A stretch of DNA of 64,000 nt, taken from assembly GCF_016892765.1 (NCBI RefSeq), contig NZ_JAFEMD010000017.1:54819-118818 (forward strand). The letters are read 5' to 3'. Positions 25,504-34,574 of the stretch are shown piece by piece. Position 1 is the stretch's first letter; each line of letters starts with the position of its first letter. The notes beneath the pieces are model-generated. The model was not told where the DNA came from, ran no database searches, and worked only from the letters and a program-made list of their open reading frames with translations. Position numbers and translations under genes: made by a program. The DNA comes from Microvirga arvi. GTDB taxonomy: Bacteria; Pseudomonadota; Alphaproteobacteria; Rhizobiales; Beijerinckiaceae.

Positions 25504-26706
25504 CTAAGGCGCAGTGATCGATGTCGCCCCATCGCGACAGATCACCTTTCCACCCTTGACTACCATTTTGCGCGGACGGCGGCTCACGATCGCTTCCGCG
25601 AGAGTTTCTCCATCAAGCAGAACGATATCTGCCTTGCAGCCTGGCTCCAGGCCATAATCATTGAGGCCCATCATCCGCGCACCACCATAGGTGCAGGTAT
25701 CGAGCGCCAGTGCGACCTCATCGTCACGACGCAGGTTGTTGCGCAGACCGACGAGGACGGCACGCTCCAACATGTCCGGGTTGTTGTAAGGCCCCCAGGT
25801 GTCGCGCACCCCATCAGAGCCTGCTGCGACTACAATGCCGGCCTCCACCAAGCGCTTGACAGCAGGAGCCGGTCTGGAAGCCGGTGCTGTCGTCAGAATG
25901 TGGATCCGCGCATTAGCCAGGGCATCAATGAGAGCCGCAACGTAGTCGTGATCCGCCATGCCAAGGCAGAATGCATGGCTTATAGTCACCCTGCCCTGCA
26001 GGCCCAGAGCCCTGGTGCGCTCGATGATCAGCTCCATCGAGAACGCACCCAACTCCGCAGGCTCATGCAGATGGATATCGATCGGCACGCCGTAGCGGTC
26101 AGCGAGACCAAACACGACGTCAAGATGATTCTTCGGATCACGGTCGATAGCGGCGGGATCGAGGCCACCTACGACCTGAGCGCCAAGTTGTAGGGCCTTC
26201 TCCATGAGTTCGACAGTGCCGGGCCGGATGAGCATTCCGCTTTGCGGAAAGGCCACGAGCTCAATATCGACGATGTCTCGGTAGCGCTCCCGGGTTTCGA
26301 GCACGCCTTCGATGCCTGTGGTGCCGACCTCGGTGTCAACGTCTACATGGGTCCGGATATGTGTCACACCGAGGGAGGCTGCGAGCACGGCTTGGCGGGC
26401 AGACTGACGGGCAGGATCGATGCCGAGAATCCGTCGCTGCTTTCGCTCGTTCTCGATCTTGTCGATCAGCGCCGGCCCGACCTCGTTGTGGTACCAGCCC
26501 ATACCGAGAAGGGTCTTGTCCATATGCGTATGGGCTTCGACCAGCCCAGGGATTAGGATCGCCCCGGCCCCATCTAAAGCTTGTGCAGCATTGTCGGGGG
26601 TCGAACCGTAGCCGGCTATCCGACCATCGCGGATCGACACCGAGGTTGCTTCGCCACCCATTGGGCGCACATTGCGAATGACCAAGTCATGCATCAGCTT
26701 TCTCAT
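25504..26706 (-). CDS. Amidohydrolase, cytosine deaminase/AtzC-like
   Basis: About 400 residues of the amidohydrolase superfamily. Metal ligands seen: EAHTHMDK (HxH near 59-61), IDIHLHEPAE, ISHAFCLG and the Asp in AAGSDGVRDTWGPY; the C-terminal GCKADIVLLDG block is typical. The closest group holds cytosine deaminase and N-isopropylammelide hydrolase, which remove amino groups from pyrimidine or triazine rings. Two starts are possible, 26706 (MRKLMHDLV) and 26694 (MHDLV). It is divergent from a GntR regulator that also fronts a dipeptide-type transporter and a second amidohydrolase. Substrate is probably an aminated N-heterocycle. Confidence 0.85.
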   Translation of the reverse strand: MRKLMHDLVIRNVRPMGGEATSVSIRDGRIAGYGSTPDNAAQALDGAGAILIPGLVEAHTHMDKTLLGMGWYHNEVGPALIDKIENERKQRRILGIDPARQSARQAVLAASLGVTHIRTHVDVDTEVGTTGIEGVLETRERYRDIVDIELVAFPQSGMLIRPGTVELMEKALQLGAQVVGGLDPAAIDRDPKNHLDVVFGLADRYGVPIDIHLHEPAELGAFSMELIIERTRALGLQGRVTISHAFCLGMADHDYVAALIDALANARIHILTTAPASRPAPAVKRLVEAGIVVAAGSDGVRDTWGPYNNPDMLERAVLVGLRNNLRRDDEVALALDTCTYGGARMMGLNDYGLEPGCKADIVLLDGETLAEAIVSRRPRKMVVKGGKVICRDGATSITAP

Positions 26707-26762
26707 CCCTGACCCATTGGGCCCACACAAGACCCAGCCCCCATTGCAAAGGGCAGAAATAA

Positions 26763-26780
26763 GTATACATTAATGCATAC
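26763..26780. promoter_or_regulatory. 18-bp near-perfect palindrome, candidate GntR (FCD) operator
   Basis: GTATACATTAATGCATAC is symmetric except for one pair and lies in an AT-rich promoter gap between the divergent amidohydrolase (start 26706) and regulator (start 26861). The half-site GTAT(A/G)CA occurs again upstream of the transporter at 27721. GntR regulators of the FCD group bind short palindromes of this style. Confidence 0.65.
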
Positions 26781-26860
26781 AATCTTCGAGATGAATAGTT
26801 CTTTCTTAGCTTCAAATTTTGTGGAACAAAGTTCGCCCTCCATCTGTACTGTAACCATTG

Positions 26861-27568
26861 ATGAACGTGCCGATCAGAAAGCCAAAGACAACCTCAGGCA
26901 CCCGCAGCGAATCCGTCTACGCAGGACTGCGTCGCGCCATTATCGAGCAGGCCCTGATGCCAGGCGACAAGCTGCCTGAGGACATCATCGGAGACCGTTT
27001 CGGTGTCAGCCGCACTATTGTCAGAGCGGCCCTCGCGCGCCTCCATGCCGAGGGACTCATCGACCTGCAACCCAATAAGGGCGCCACTATCGCCCAGCCG
27101 AGCCTGTCGGAAGCTCAGGATATTTTCGAGACCCGGATGTGTCTGGAGCGACAAGTTATTGCCAGGCTTATAGAGAAGGTGACGGATCGGGACATTGAGC
27201 GCTTAGAGCAGCACGTGGCGCTCGAGATGAAAGCCAACGCACATGACGGGCCCGCTGCAATCCGCTTGGCAGGCGAGTTCCATATTCTCCTGGCTGCCCT
27301 CTCCGGAAACGGTGTTCTTGCACGCTACGTAAATGAAGTGGTGTCCCGCTGCTCGTTGATCTTAGCTCTCTACAGCCGGCCACACTCCTCGGACTGCTCC
27401 ATCAATGAGCACCAGCAAATCATTGATGCTTTGAGAGCCAGGGATGGCCGGACCGCTATCGACGCAATGGATCATCACCTCCAAGCCGTCACCGACAGGG
27501 CCCTGCTGTCGTCAAATTCCGAAAAGCATCGTGACATCAGGTCTATCCTCGATCGTTACGCCTCCTAA
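26861..27568 (+). CDS. GntR-family regulator, FCD subfamily
   Basis: A 235-residue regulator: winged helix at about 12-75 (IIGDRFGVSRTIVRAALARLHAEGL) and an all-helical FCD effector domain (EAQDIFETRMCLER, then HILLAALSGN and NEHQQIIDALRARD). The ATG at 26861 is chosen over the TTG just before it. Upstream DNA is AT-rich with the palindrome at 26763-26780. It probably controls the divergent amidohydrolase and the transporter operon starting at 27789, since a related half-site lies before both. FCD domains usually bind small carboxylates through a metal. Confidence 0.9.
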   Translation: MNVPIRKPKTTSGTRSESVYAGLRRAIIEQALMPGDKLPEDIIGDRFGVSRTIVRAALARLHAEGLIDLQPNKGATIAQPSLSEAQDIFETRMCLERQVIARLIEKVTDRDIERLEQHVALEMKANAHDGPAAIRLAGEFHILLAALSGNGVLARYVNEVVSRCSLILALYSRPHSSDCSINEHQQIIDALRARDGRTAIDAMDHHLQAVTDRALLSSNSEKHRDIRSILDRYAS

Positions 27569-27720
27569 CGGCGTGGCATAGGACCTACGGTCGACTTCTT
27601 ATCGATCACCAGCAAGAACCAGCGCCAGCATGTCGTTGGTCTTTGGCCGCATTCCCCTATCCGCTTTTTGGGCGCCAAGCTCGAAATTACTCAAAGAGCG
27701 GAATTGACGCCTCACATTTC

Positions 27721-27748
27721 GTATGCAATTTTTACTAAAATTGTATCC
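27721..27748. promoter_or_regulatory. Imperfect inverted repeat before the dipeptide-type transporter
   Basis: GTATGCAATTTT (27721-27732) and AAAATTGTATCC (27737-27748) pair at 10 of 12 positions. The outer half-sites match those of the palindrome at 26763-26780, but the whole site is 28 rather than 18 bases long, i.e. about one helical turn longer. It is 41 bases upstream of the binding-protein start, where a repressor could block transcription. Confidence 0.5.
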
Positions 27749-27788
27749 AAAAATGAAATACATCCAGAGGCTCTGAGGAGGCCGAGAC

Positions 27789-29357
27789 ATGAAAGCCAGA
27801 CTTGCTGCCAGCCTGACCGTCGCCGCCAGCGCTCTCATGGGAGCACCTGCAGAGGCCAAGACCCTCAGGTGGGCCTCGCCGACGGACATCACGACGCTAG
27901 ACCCGTATGCCCATACGGAGAGCTTCACCACGAGTATGCTGCACCACGTCTTCGACCCCCTGGTGCGCCGCAGCCGCACCCTAGAGCTTGAGCCAGCGCT
28001 GGCAGTGAGTTGGAATACGGTGAAGCCCGACACTTGGCGCTTCGAACTGCGCCGGAACGTGAAATTCCACAACGGCAATCCTTTTACCGCTGACGACGTC
28101 GTCGCTTCGATCAACCGCATCCTCGATCCCGGTGCCCGCGCCCGCGGCAATCTCGCGACAGTGGCCAAGGCGGAGAAAGTGGACGACTTCACGGTCGATA
28201 TCGTCACAAAGGGCCCTTACCCGCTCCTCCTCAATGACCTTGCCGGCATCTACATCATGGATAAGGAATGGATGGAGGCGAACGACGCCTTAAAACCCGG
28301 CAACATCGCCACGGGCGTCACCACGGCCGCCTCCACGACAGCCGTGGGAACGGGTCCCTTCAAGATCGAGTCCTACAAGCCCGACGCTGGCACCAGCTTC
28401 GTCGTAAATCGAGACTGGTGGGACAAGGCCCAGCACAATCTCACCCGGATCGAGTTCAAGCCGGTGAAGTCGGACGCCACGCGCGTGGCGGCACTGCTGT
28501 CGGGGGAACTCGACCTGATCGCGCCGGCGCCGCTTCAAGACCTTCAACGGATTTCCTCGTCGCAGGGGTTCAAGGTCATTGAGGAGCCATCGCTGCGCCT
28601 CATCATGCTGTCGCTCAACTTCCGTCCCGAGCTTAAGGCCATGCCGGGGCAGAAGAACCCGCTGCTCGACCTCAAGGTGCGTCAGGCCATGTGGCAGGCC
28701 ATCGACCTGGACACGATCAAGAAGCGTGTCATGCGCGACAAGTCGCGCAAAACAGGCACGCTCGTGGCGCCCCCCGTTCCTGGCTATGCAAAGGAGAATG
28801 ACGAGCCCCTAGCCTATGACCCGAACAAGGCCAAGCAGCTCCTGACGGAGGCCGGTTATCCGAATGGCTTCAAAACCAAACTGAACTGCCCGAACGACCG
28901 CTATATCAATGATGAGCAGACCTGCGTGGCCATTGCCTCCATGTGGGCCAAGGCCGGCATCCAAGCCGAACTCCAGACGGAGTCCCGTGCAACTTACTTC
29001 CCGCGCCAGGACCGTGGCGAATTCGACGTGTCGATGGTTGGCTGGGCAACCCTGCCGCCCATGGACGGCTTCAGCGTGCTCTCGTCGCTTCTCACTGAGC
29101 AGAGGGAGGGTTATGGCGGTTCCAACGCGGGCACCTACAGCAATCCGCAGATTGAGGAACTGACCCGTAAGGCTGCCGTCGAGCTCGACGAGGGCAAGCG
29201 CCGCGCCATGCTCGTGGAGGCCCTGAAGGTGGCCCACGATACGGTGGCGTACATACCGCTCCACCAGCAGCCCGTGGCCTGGGCCGTCCGCGACGGCGTC
29301 GACGTACCGCAGTTCTCGGACGAGTATGTCCGCCTGTGGTTCGCCACCGTCAAGTGA
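27789..29357 (+). CDS. Binding protein of dipeptide/oligopeptide-type ABC importer
   Basis: A 522-residue family 5 binding protein. Signal peptide at 1-23 ending PAEA; the mature part shows DITTLDPYAH, FHNGNPFTADDVVASINRI, GTGPFKIESYKPD and the C-terminal IPLHQQPVAWAVRDGVDV, all usual family blocks. GAGGAGG precedes the ATG. Family members carry di- and oligopeptides, nickel, opines or other small molecules. With two amidohydrolase genes around it, a ureide, N-acyl amino acid or heterocyclic compound may be the ligand. First gene of an operon running to 35816. Confidence 0.93.
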   Translation: MKARLAASLTVAASALMGAPAEAKTLRWASPTDITTLDPYAHTESFTTSMLHHVFDPLVRRSRTLELEPALAVSWNTVKPDTWRFELRRNVKFHNGNPFTADDVVASINRILDPGARARGNLATVAKAEKVDDFTVDIVTKGPYPLLLNDLAGIYIMDKEWMEANDALKPGNIATGVTTAASTTAVGTGPFKIESYKPDAGTSFVVNRDWWDKAQHNLTRIEFKPVKSDATRVAALLSGELDLIAPAPLQDLQRISSSQGFKVIEEPSLRLIMLSLNFRPELKAMPGQKNPLLDLKVRQAMWQAIDLDTIKKRVMRDKSRKTGTLVAPPVPGYAKENDEPLAYDPNKAKQLLTEAGYPNGFKTKLNCPNDRYINDEQTCVAIASMWAKAGIQAELQTESRATYFPRQDRGEFDVSMVGWATLPPMDGFSVLSSLLTEQREGYGGSNAGTYSNPQIEELTRKAAVELDEGKRRAMLVEALKVAHDTVAYIPLHQQPVAWAVRDGVDVPQFSDEYVRLWFATVK

Positions 29358-29378
29358 TCCCGTAGCAGGAGACGGGCG

Positions 29379-29399
29379 GGCTGCCTCTGCGCGGCAGCC
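29379..29399 (+). terminator. Hairpin between binding-protein and permease genes
   Basis: GGCTGCC and GGCAGCC arms with a 7-base loop lie in the 55-base gap between the binding-protein stop and the dppB-like start; flanking GC pairs extend the stem with a bulge. As at 20683-20709, it probably favours the binding protein over the downstream genes by partial termination or message protection. Confidence 0.55.
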
Positions 29400-29412
29400 G
29401 CCTGGATGAGCC

Positions 29413-30384
29413 ATGTTGAAAGTTCTTCTCTCCCGGCTGGGGCAAGCCGCCCTCGTCATGCTTGTCGTCTCGGCGGTATCCTTCGTCATGTTCCGCTATG
29501 TAGGCGATCCCGTTGCGACGATGTCGCGTGAGAACGCGTCCGTGGAGGAAAAAGCGGAACTCCGCCGCTCGCTCGGCCTCGATCAGCCGCTGCTCGTCCA
29601 GTACGGGCGTTTCCTGACCCGAACCTTGAGGGGCGATCTGGGCATCAGCTACCGAAACCAACGCCCGGTCACGCAGCTCATCGCCGAGCGCCTCCCCGCG
29701 ACGCTGGAACTCGTGATCGTCGCGACCGTTTTGTCGCTAGCCCTGGGCATTCCGCTTGGCGTTCTCTGCGCATTGAAGCCGAACGGCATGGCGGCGCGAC
29801 TGGTTCAAGCCCTCTCCCTGGTGGGCATCTCGACGCCCACCTTCGTCACGGGCATTGTGCTCATTCTGGTCTTCGCCGTGACCCTCGGCTGGCTGCCCTC
29901 CTTCGGGCGCGGCCAGATCGTCAGCATCGGCTGGTGGTCGACGGGCTTTCTCACGGCGAGCGGACTGAAGTCGCTTCTCCTGCCCGGCATCACCCTGGCA
30001 CTGTACCAGCTCACCCTCATCATGCGTCTGGTGCGCGCCGAGATGATCGACGTTCTTTCCAGCGACTACATCCGCTTCGCAAGGGCGCGCGGTCTTCCGA
30101 GCCGTTACATCCACTTCAGGCTTGCACTGCGCAACGCGTTGATGCCCGTCATCACCGTCACCGGCCTTCAAATCGGCTCTCTCATCGCCTTTGCCATCGT
30201 GACGGAAACCGTTTTCCAGTGGCCAGGCATGGGTCTTCTCTTCATACAGGCGGTCAGCTTCGTCGATATTCCTGTGATGGCCGCCTACCTGCTCTTCGTC
30301 GGCCTTCTCTTCGTTCTCATCAACACCGTGGTCGACATCCTTTACGCTGTGGTTGATCCCCGCCTGCGTGCGAGGTCCGCATGA
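29413..30384 (+). CDS. Dipeptide-type ABC permease, DppB-like
   Basis: A 323-residue inner-membrane protein with about six spans. It has the DppB N-terminal pattern (first span, then a periplasmic loop with LRRSLGLDQPLLVQYGRF) and the EAA loop YIRFARARGLPSRYIHFRLALRNAL that contacts the ATPase, followed by TETVFQWPGMG. It forms the channel with the next gene, which it overlaps by 4 bases. Confidence 0.93.
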   Translation: MLKVLLSRLGQAALVMLVVSAVSFVMFRYVGDPVATMSRENASVEEKAELRRSLGLDQPLLVQYGRFLTRTLRGDLGISYRNQRPVTQLIAERLPATLELVIVATVLSLALGIPLGVLCALKPNGMAARLVQALSLVGISTPTFVTGIVLILVFAVTLGWLPSFGRGQIVSIGWWSTGFLTASGLKSLLLPGITLALYQLTLIMRLVRAEMIDVLSSDYIRFARARGLPSRYIHFRLALRNALMPVITVTGLQIGSLIAFAIVTETVFQWPGMGLLFIQAVSFVDIPVMAAYLLFVGLLFVLINTVVDILYAVVDPRLRARSA

Positions 30385-31295
30385 AAACGCTCGCATCTTC
30401 CCCCGGCCTGTTATTTCGCCTGGGCGCGCCGGTCTCGGTAATCCTGGCCGCCATTCTGGTCATGATCCTCGTCACCTGCGCCCTCATGGCCTCATGGATC
30501 GCCCCTTATGATCCGACTGATCTCGCCTCCTTCGAGCTGATGAATGCTGAGCTGCCGCCCGCCTTTACGGCCGAAGGCGACACGCGCTTCCTCCTCGGCA
30601 CTGACAATCAGGGCCGCGATCTCCTCTCGGCTATGCTCTATGGCGCGCGCGTATCCATCGCCATCGGCGGCGGAGCGGTTCTTCTAGCGGCCACGCTCGG
30701 CGTGACGCTGGGTCTTCTTGCCGGCTATTTCGGTGGACGCGTCGACGCCCTGATCATGCGCATCGCCGACGTGATCCTAAGCTTTCCCACCATCCTGCTT
30801 GCGCTTCTGGTGAGCGGCATCGCACGGGCAATCTTTCCTGGCGCGGCAACGGCGGAGTGGGCACCGATCATCCTGATCTGCGCCATCGCCATTCACGAAT
30901 GGGTTCAATATGCCCGGACAGTGCGCGCGGCCGCGATGGTCGAGGCCGCGAAGGACTATGTCCGGGCCGCGAAGGTCATCGGCCTGCCGCCGTGGCGGAT
31001 CATGCTGCGGCACATCTTGCCGAACGTGATGAGTCCCGTTCTCGTCATCTCCACCATAAACCTCGCGGCGGCTGTGCTCACCGAGGCGACCCTGTCCTTC
31101 CTCGGGGTGGGGATGCCGCCGACCTATCCCTCCCTCGGTACGCTCATCCGCATCGGCAATGAGTTCGTCTTTTCGGGTATCTGGTGGATCGCCCTCTTCC
31201 CGGCCCTGGCCCTCGTGATCCTCGTGCTGGCCGTTAATGTGGTCGGCGACTGGCTGCGCGACCGCTTCAACCCCAAACTGCGGGTGAAACGATGA
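30381..31295 (+). CDS. Dipeptide-type ABC permease, DppC-like
   Basis: A 304-residue permease with the DppC N-terminal span, the FLLGTDNQGRDLLSAMLYGAR motif in the following loop and the EAA loop YVRAAKVIGLPPWRIMLRHILPN. About six spans. Overlaps both neighbours by 4 bases, so the three membrane and ATPase genes are translationally coupled. Confidence 0.93.
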   Translation: MKTLASSPGLLFRLGAPVSVILAAILVMILVTCALMASWIAPYDPTDLASFELMNAELPPAFTAEGDTRFLLGTDNQGRDLLSAMLYGARVSIAIGGGAVLLAATLGVTLGLLAGYFGGRVDALIMRIADVILSFPTILLALLVSGIARAIFPGAATAEWAPIILICAIAIHEWVQYARTVRAAAMVEAAKDYVRAAKVIGLPPWRIMLRHILPNVMSPVLVISTINLAAAVLTEATLSFLGVGMPPTYPSLGTLIRIGNEFVFSGIWWIALFPALALVILVLAVNVVGDWLRDRFNPKLRVKR

Positions 31296-33022
31296 AGGCG
31301 ATTTCAACCCCTGTTCTTGCCGTCGACGGCCTGCGGGTCGAATATCCGCTCGCGAACGGCACGGTTTTCACTGCCGTCGAGAACGCGTCCCTTGTCATTC
31401 GCCCCGGCGAAATCCACGCACTCGTGGGCGAGTCGGGCGCAGGCAAGACCACCATCGGCAACACGGTGATGGGCCTTCTTGAGAGGCCCGGCCGCATTGC
31501 TGCGGGCAGCATCCACATCGAAGGCAAGCGGTTCGATCCGACCAAAGGCTCTGCAAAAGACGTGGTGCTCGGCCGCGATGTGGGAGCGGTTTTCCAGGAC
31601 CCGATGACGAGCTTGAATCCGCTCTTTACCATTGAGAGCCAGCTCACCGAGGCAATGCGGTATCACCTGAGGCTGGATAAGGCCGCAGCCCGCACCCGCG
31701 CACTCGAACTGCTCCGGGCCGTCGGGATCCCGGAACCGGAACGGCGGCTCAAGGCCTATCCTCACCAGCTGTCCGGTGGCCAGAGGCAGCGCGTCGTCAT
31801 CGCGGCGGCCCTGTCGTGCAATCCCCGCCTCATCGTCGCCGATGAGCCCACCACGGCCCTCGACGTGTCGGTTCAGGCGCAGATTCTTAAGCTCTTACGG
31901 AACCTGGCGGACGAGCGCGGTATCGGCATTCTGCTCGTCACCCACAACATGGGCGTCGTAGCGCAGATCGCCGATCGCGTGACGATCATGCATCGCGGCA
32001 AGGTGGTTGAAACTGGAACGACGGAAGAGGTTTTGCGCCGTCCTAAAGCGGATTACGCCAAGGCTCTGATCGGCGCTGTGCCGCGCATCGACCAGCGGCT
32101 CGACCGCTTTCCGGTTCTGGGCGAGGAAGGCAAGGGTCGCGCGGATGAGGCTCGCACGGAGCTGCGCGCAAGGGCGGAAGGCATGGATGAGGCACCAAGC
32201 GACGCGCCCATCCTGTCGGTCGAGAACCTATGCGTCGACTACATCACCAGCGGATGGCTGCCTGGTTCACGCGGCCATAGCTTCCGTGCGGTGGACAACG
32301 TCTCCTTCTCCGTGCACAGCGGCGAAGTGTTCGGCCTCGTAGGAGAGTCCGGCTGCGGCAAGACCACTATCGCCAATGTCGTGTCGGGTCTCGTGCGCCC
32401 CACTGCAGGCCGCGTGCTCTATCGCGGCCAGAGCATTGCCGGCGAAGGCGCGACCCGCCGGGTCGGGCCACTGCGACAGGCGATCCAGATGATCTTTCAG
32501 GACCCTTACTCCTCACTCAACAGCCGCATGCGCATCGGCTCGATCCTGTCCGAGCCTATTCTCTTCTACCGGCTCGCGAGCAGCCGCACAGAAGCGGAAC
32601 GCGACGTTGCCCGCCTCATTGAAGCGGTGGGACTGGATGCAGATGCCGCCCAGCGCTTCCCTCATGCCTTCTCCGGCGGGCAGAAGCAGCGCCTTTCCAT
32701 CGCTCGGGCGCTAGGTGCCAGACCCAGGCTCATCGTCTGCGATGAGCCGACATCCTCCCTCGACGTGTCGGTGCAGGCGCAGATCCTGAACTTGCTGAAG
32801 GACCTGCGCGACGCCACTGGCCTGACCCTCCTTCTGATCAGCCACGACCTCGCGGTGGTCCGCCAGATGTGCGACCGCGTGGCCGTGATGCGTCAGGGCA
32901 TGCTCCTGGAGCAGGCGGACTCCGAAACCCTCTTCGATGCGCCGCAGCATGCGTATACGCAGGAGCTGCTATCGCTCGTTCCCACGCTCGACCGCATCCG
33001 CGGCGAAACCAAAGCCGCCTGA
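31292..33022 (+). CDS. Fused dipeptide-type ABC ATPase (DppD-DppF)
   Basis: A 576-residue protein that carries two complete ATPase domains in one chain. First domain: Walker A GESGAGKT (about 47-54), signature LSGGQRQRV, Walker [13 protein letters not shown]. Second: GESGCGKT, signature [22 protein letters not shown]. The two are usually separate DppD and DppF proteins; fused forms occur in GsiA-like systems. The linker, about residues 265-305, is charged. Both nucleotide sites look complete, so both should hydrolyse ATP. Confidence 0.93.
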   Translation: MKAISTPVLAVDGLRVEYPLANGTVFTAVENASLVIRPGEIHALVGESGAGKTTIGNTVMGLLERPGRIAAGSIHIEGKRFDPTKGSAKDVVLGRDVGAVFQDPMTSLNPLFTIESQLTEAMRYHLRLDKAAARTRALELLRAVGIPEPERRLKAYPHQLSGGQRQRVVIAAALSCNPRLIVADEPTTALDVSVQAQILKLLRNLADERGIGILLVTHNMGVVAQIADRVTIMHRGKVVETGTTEEVLRRPKADYAKALIGAVPRIDQRLDRFPVLGEEGKGRADEARTELRARAEGMDEAPSDAPILSVENLCVDYITSGWLPGSRGHSFRAVDNVSFSVHSGEVFGLVGESGCGKTTIANVVSGLVRPTAGRVLYRGQSIAGEGATRRVGPLRQAIQMIFQDPYSSLNSRMRIGSILSEPILFYRLASSRTEAERDVARLIEAVGLDADAAQRFPHAFSGGQKQRLSIARALGARPRLIVCDEPTSSLDVSVQAQILNLLKDLRDATGLTLLLISHDLAVVRQMCDRVAVMRQGMLLEQADSETLFDAPQHAYTQELLSLVPTLDRIRGETKAA

Positions 33023-33040
33023 CCGATTGGAGCTTATCCC

Positions 33041-34495
33041 ATGGCTGACATCATCATCACCAACGGCATCGTCGTCACGATGAACCCGGAACGGCAGGTG
33101 ATCGAGAACGGCGCGATCGTTATCGAGAAGGACAGGATCGTCGCCGTGGGCATCACCTCCGAAGTGATGGCGGCCCACCAAGCTCCCACTGTCATCGACG
33201 CCAGCCGCAAGATCGTCTTGCCGGGCCTTATCGACGGACATGCCCATGCAGGCCATGGCCTGATCAAAACCATGGGGGGCGGCGACAGCAACGCATGGTA
33301 CGAGGCGTGCCACAAGGCCTATACGGTGGCCTCGACACCCGAATTCTGGCGCGCCGAGGCGCGGCTCGCGGCGCTTGAGCGTCTGCGCTTCGGCGTGACA
33401 ACCGGTGTTTCCCTGCTAGGCGGCGGCGACACGATCCTGCGCACCGACGAGCCAATCTATGGCGACGCCCACTGCGAGGGCGTGCGCGAGGTCGGCACCC
33501 GCTCCGTGGTGGCGGTCGGCCCGACCCGCCCGCCGCACCCGCGTATCTATGCGCGCATCATCGACGGCAAAGCCGTGGAGCGCCCCGTCAGCTTCGAGGA
33601 GCAGTTCGAAACCTGCAAGTCGCTCATCCACACTTGGCACGGCAAGCATGGCGGGCGCCTCAACATTGCGCTCATCACGCCGACCCTGCGTGATGAACAC
33701 CTCGCGGAGCTTGGGGCGGACAATCTTGAGGAGGCAAAGCGCCAGGCCCGGCTGACGGCGGCTCTCGCCCGCGAGGCCGGCCTCATCTTTACCCAGGACG
33801 GGCACACGAAGGGCAGCGTCGCCTATGCCAAGGAACTCGGGATTCTGGGGCCGAACGCTCTTCTATCGCACTCCACCGATCTCACCGAGGACGAAATCCG
33901 GATTGTGGCCGACACAGGTACCAGCATCGTCCACAATCCGAGCGCCATCGCATCGATCCTCGGGCGCTGTCCGGTGCCCGAGTTGCTGGAGGCGGGGGCC
34001 AATGTCTGCCTCGGATCGGACGCTACGGCGCCGGACCGCTCCGGCGACATGTTCAGACACATGCAGCAATGCATGCATTACCACCGGACCCACTTCAAGG
34101 ATCCTACCTGGCTGCCGCCGGGTCGCGTACTGGAGATGTGCACCATCGACGGCGCCAAGGCGCTCGGGATGGAAAAGGACATCGGATCTCTGGAAGTCGG
34201 CAAGAAGGCGGACGTGGTGCTGCTCGACCTACGCCGTCCGCACCTCTACCCGCTCAACATGCCGGTTTTCCGGCTCATCTACTTCGCCAACGGCAACGAC
34301 GTGGATACCGTGATCGTCGATGGCCGCATCGCCCTGCAGGGCCGCAAAGCCATGTTCGTCGATGAGGACGAGGTGCTCGATGACGCGCAACGCGAGACGG
34401 ACGCGATGCTCGACCGAACCGGCTTCCGGTCCATGCTGGAGACGCCGAAAATGTTCTGGCGCCATGTGAGAGCAACTGACCAGATCGAAGCTTGA
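33041..34495 (+). CDS. Amidohydrolase of the TrzN/SsnA/AtzA group with an altered HxxE motif
   Basis: A 484-residue metal-dependent hydrolase. Ligands HAH (67, 69), His255, His277 in LLSHSTD and Asp327 in CLGSDATAPD are present, with the C-terminal GSLEVGKKADVVLLDLRRPH block. In s-triazine and guanine-type deaminases the third His lies in HxxE, where Glu helps proton transfer; here it reads HTKG, with Gly258 at the Glu position. The enzyme may use another residue as acid or base or act on a different leaving group. GGAG precedes the ATG. Inserted between an importer and a CynX-like carrier, it probably deaminates or dechlorinates a nitrogen heterocycle. Confidence 0.85.
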   Translation: MADIIITNGIVVTMNPERQVIENGAIVIEKDRIVAVGITSEVMAAHQAPTVIDASRKIVLPGLIDGHAHAGHGLIKTMGGGDSNAWYEACHKAYTVASTPEFWRAEARLAALERLRFGVTTGVSLLGGGDTILRTDEPIYGDAHCEGVREVGTRSVVAVGPTRPPHPRIYARIIDGKAVERPVSFEEQFETCKSLIHTWHGKHGGRLNIALITPTLRDEHLAELGADNLEEAKRQARLTAALAREAGLIFTQDGHTKGSVAYAKELGILGPNALLSHSTDLTEDEIRIVADTGTSIVHNPSAIASILGRCPVPELLEAGANVCLGSDATAPDRSGDMFRHMQQCMHYHRTHFKDPTWLPPGRVLEMCTIDGAKALGMEKDIGSLEVGKKADVVLLDLRRPHLYPLNMPVFRLIYFANGNDVDTVIVDGRIALQGRKAMFVDEDEVLDDAQRETDAMLDRTGFRSMLETPKMFWRHVRATDQIEA

Positions 34496-34574
34496 TGGAC
34501 CGGGGACGGCGGGCCCCATCCCGACCTCACGACCAACCACGCCAGCCGCCTCCACGCGGTTGGAAGGACAGGGT

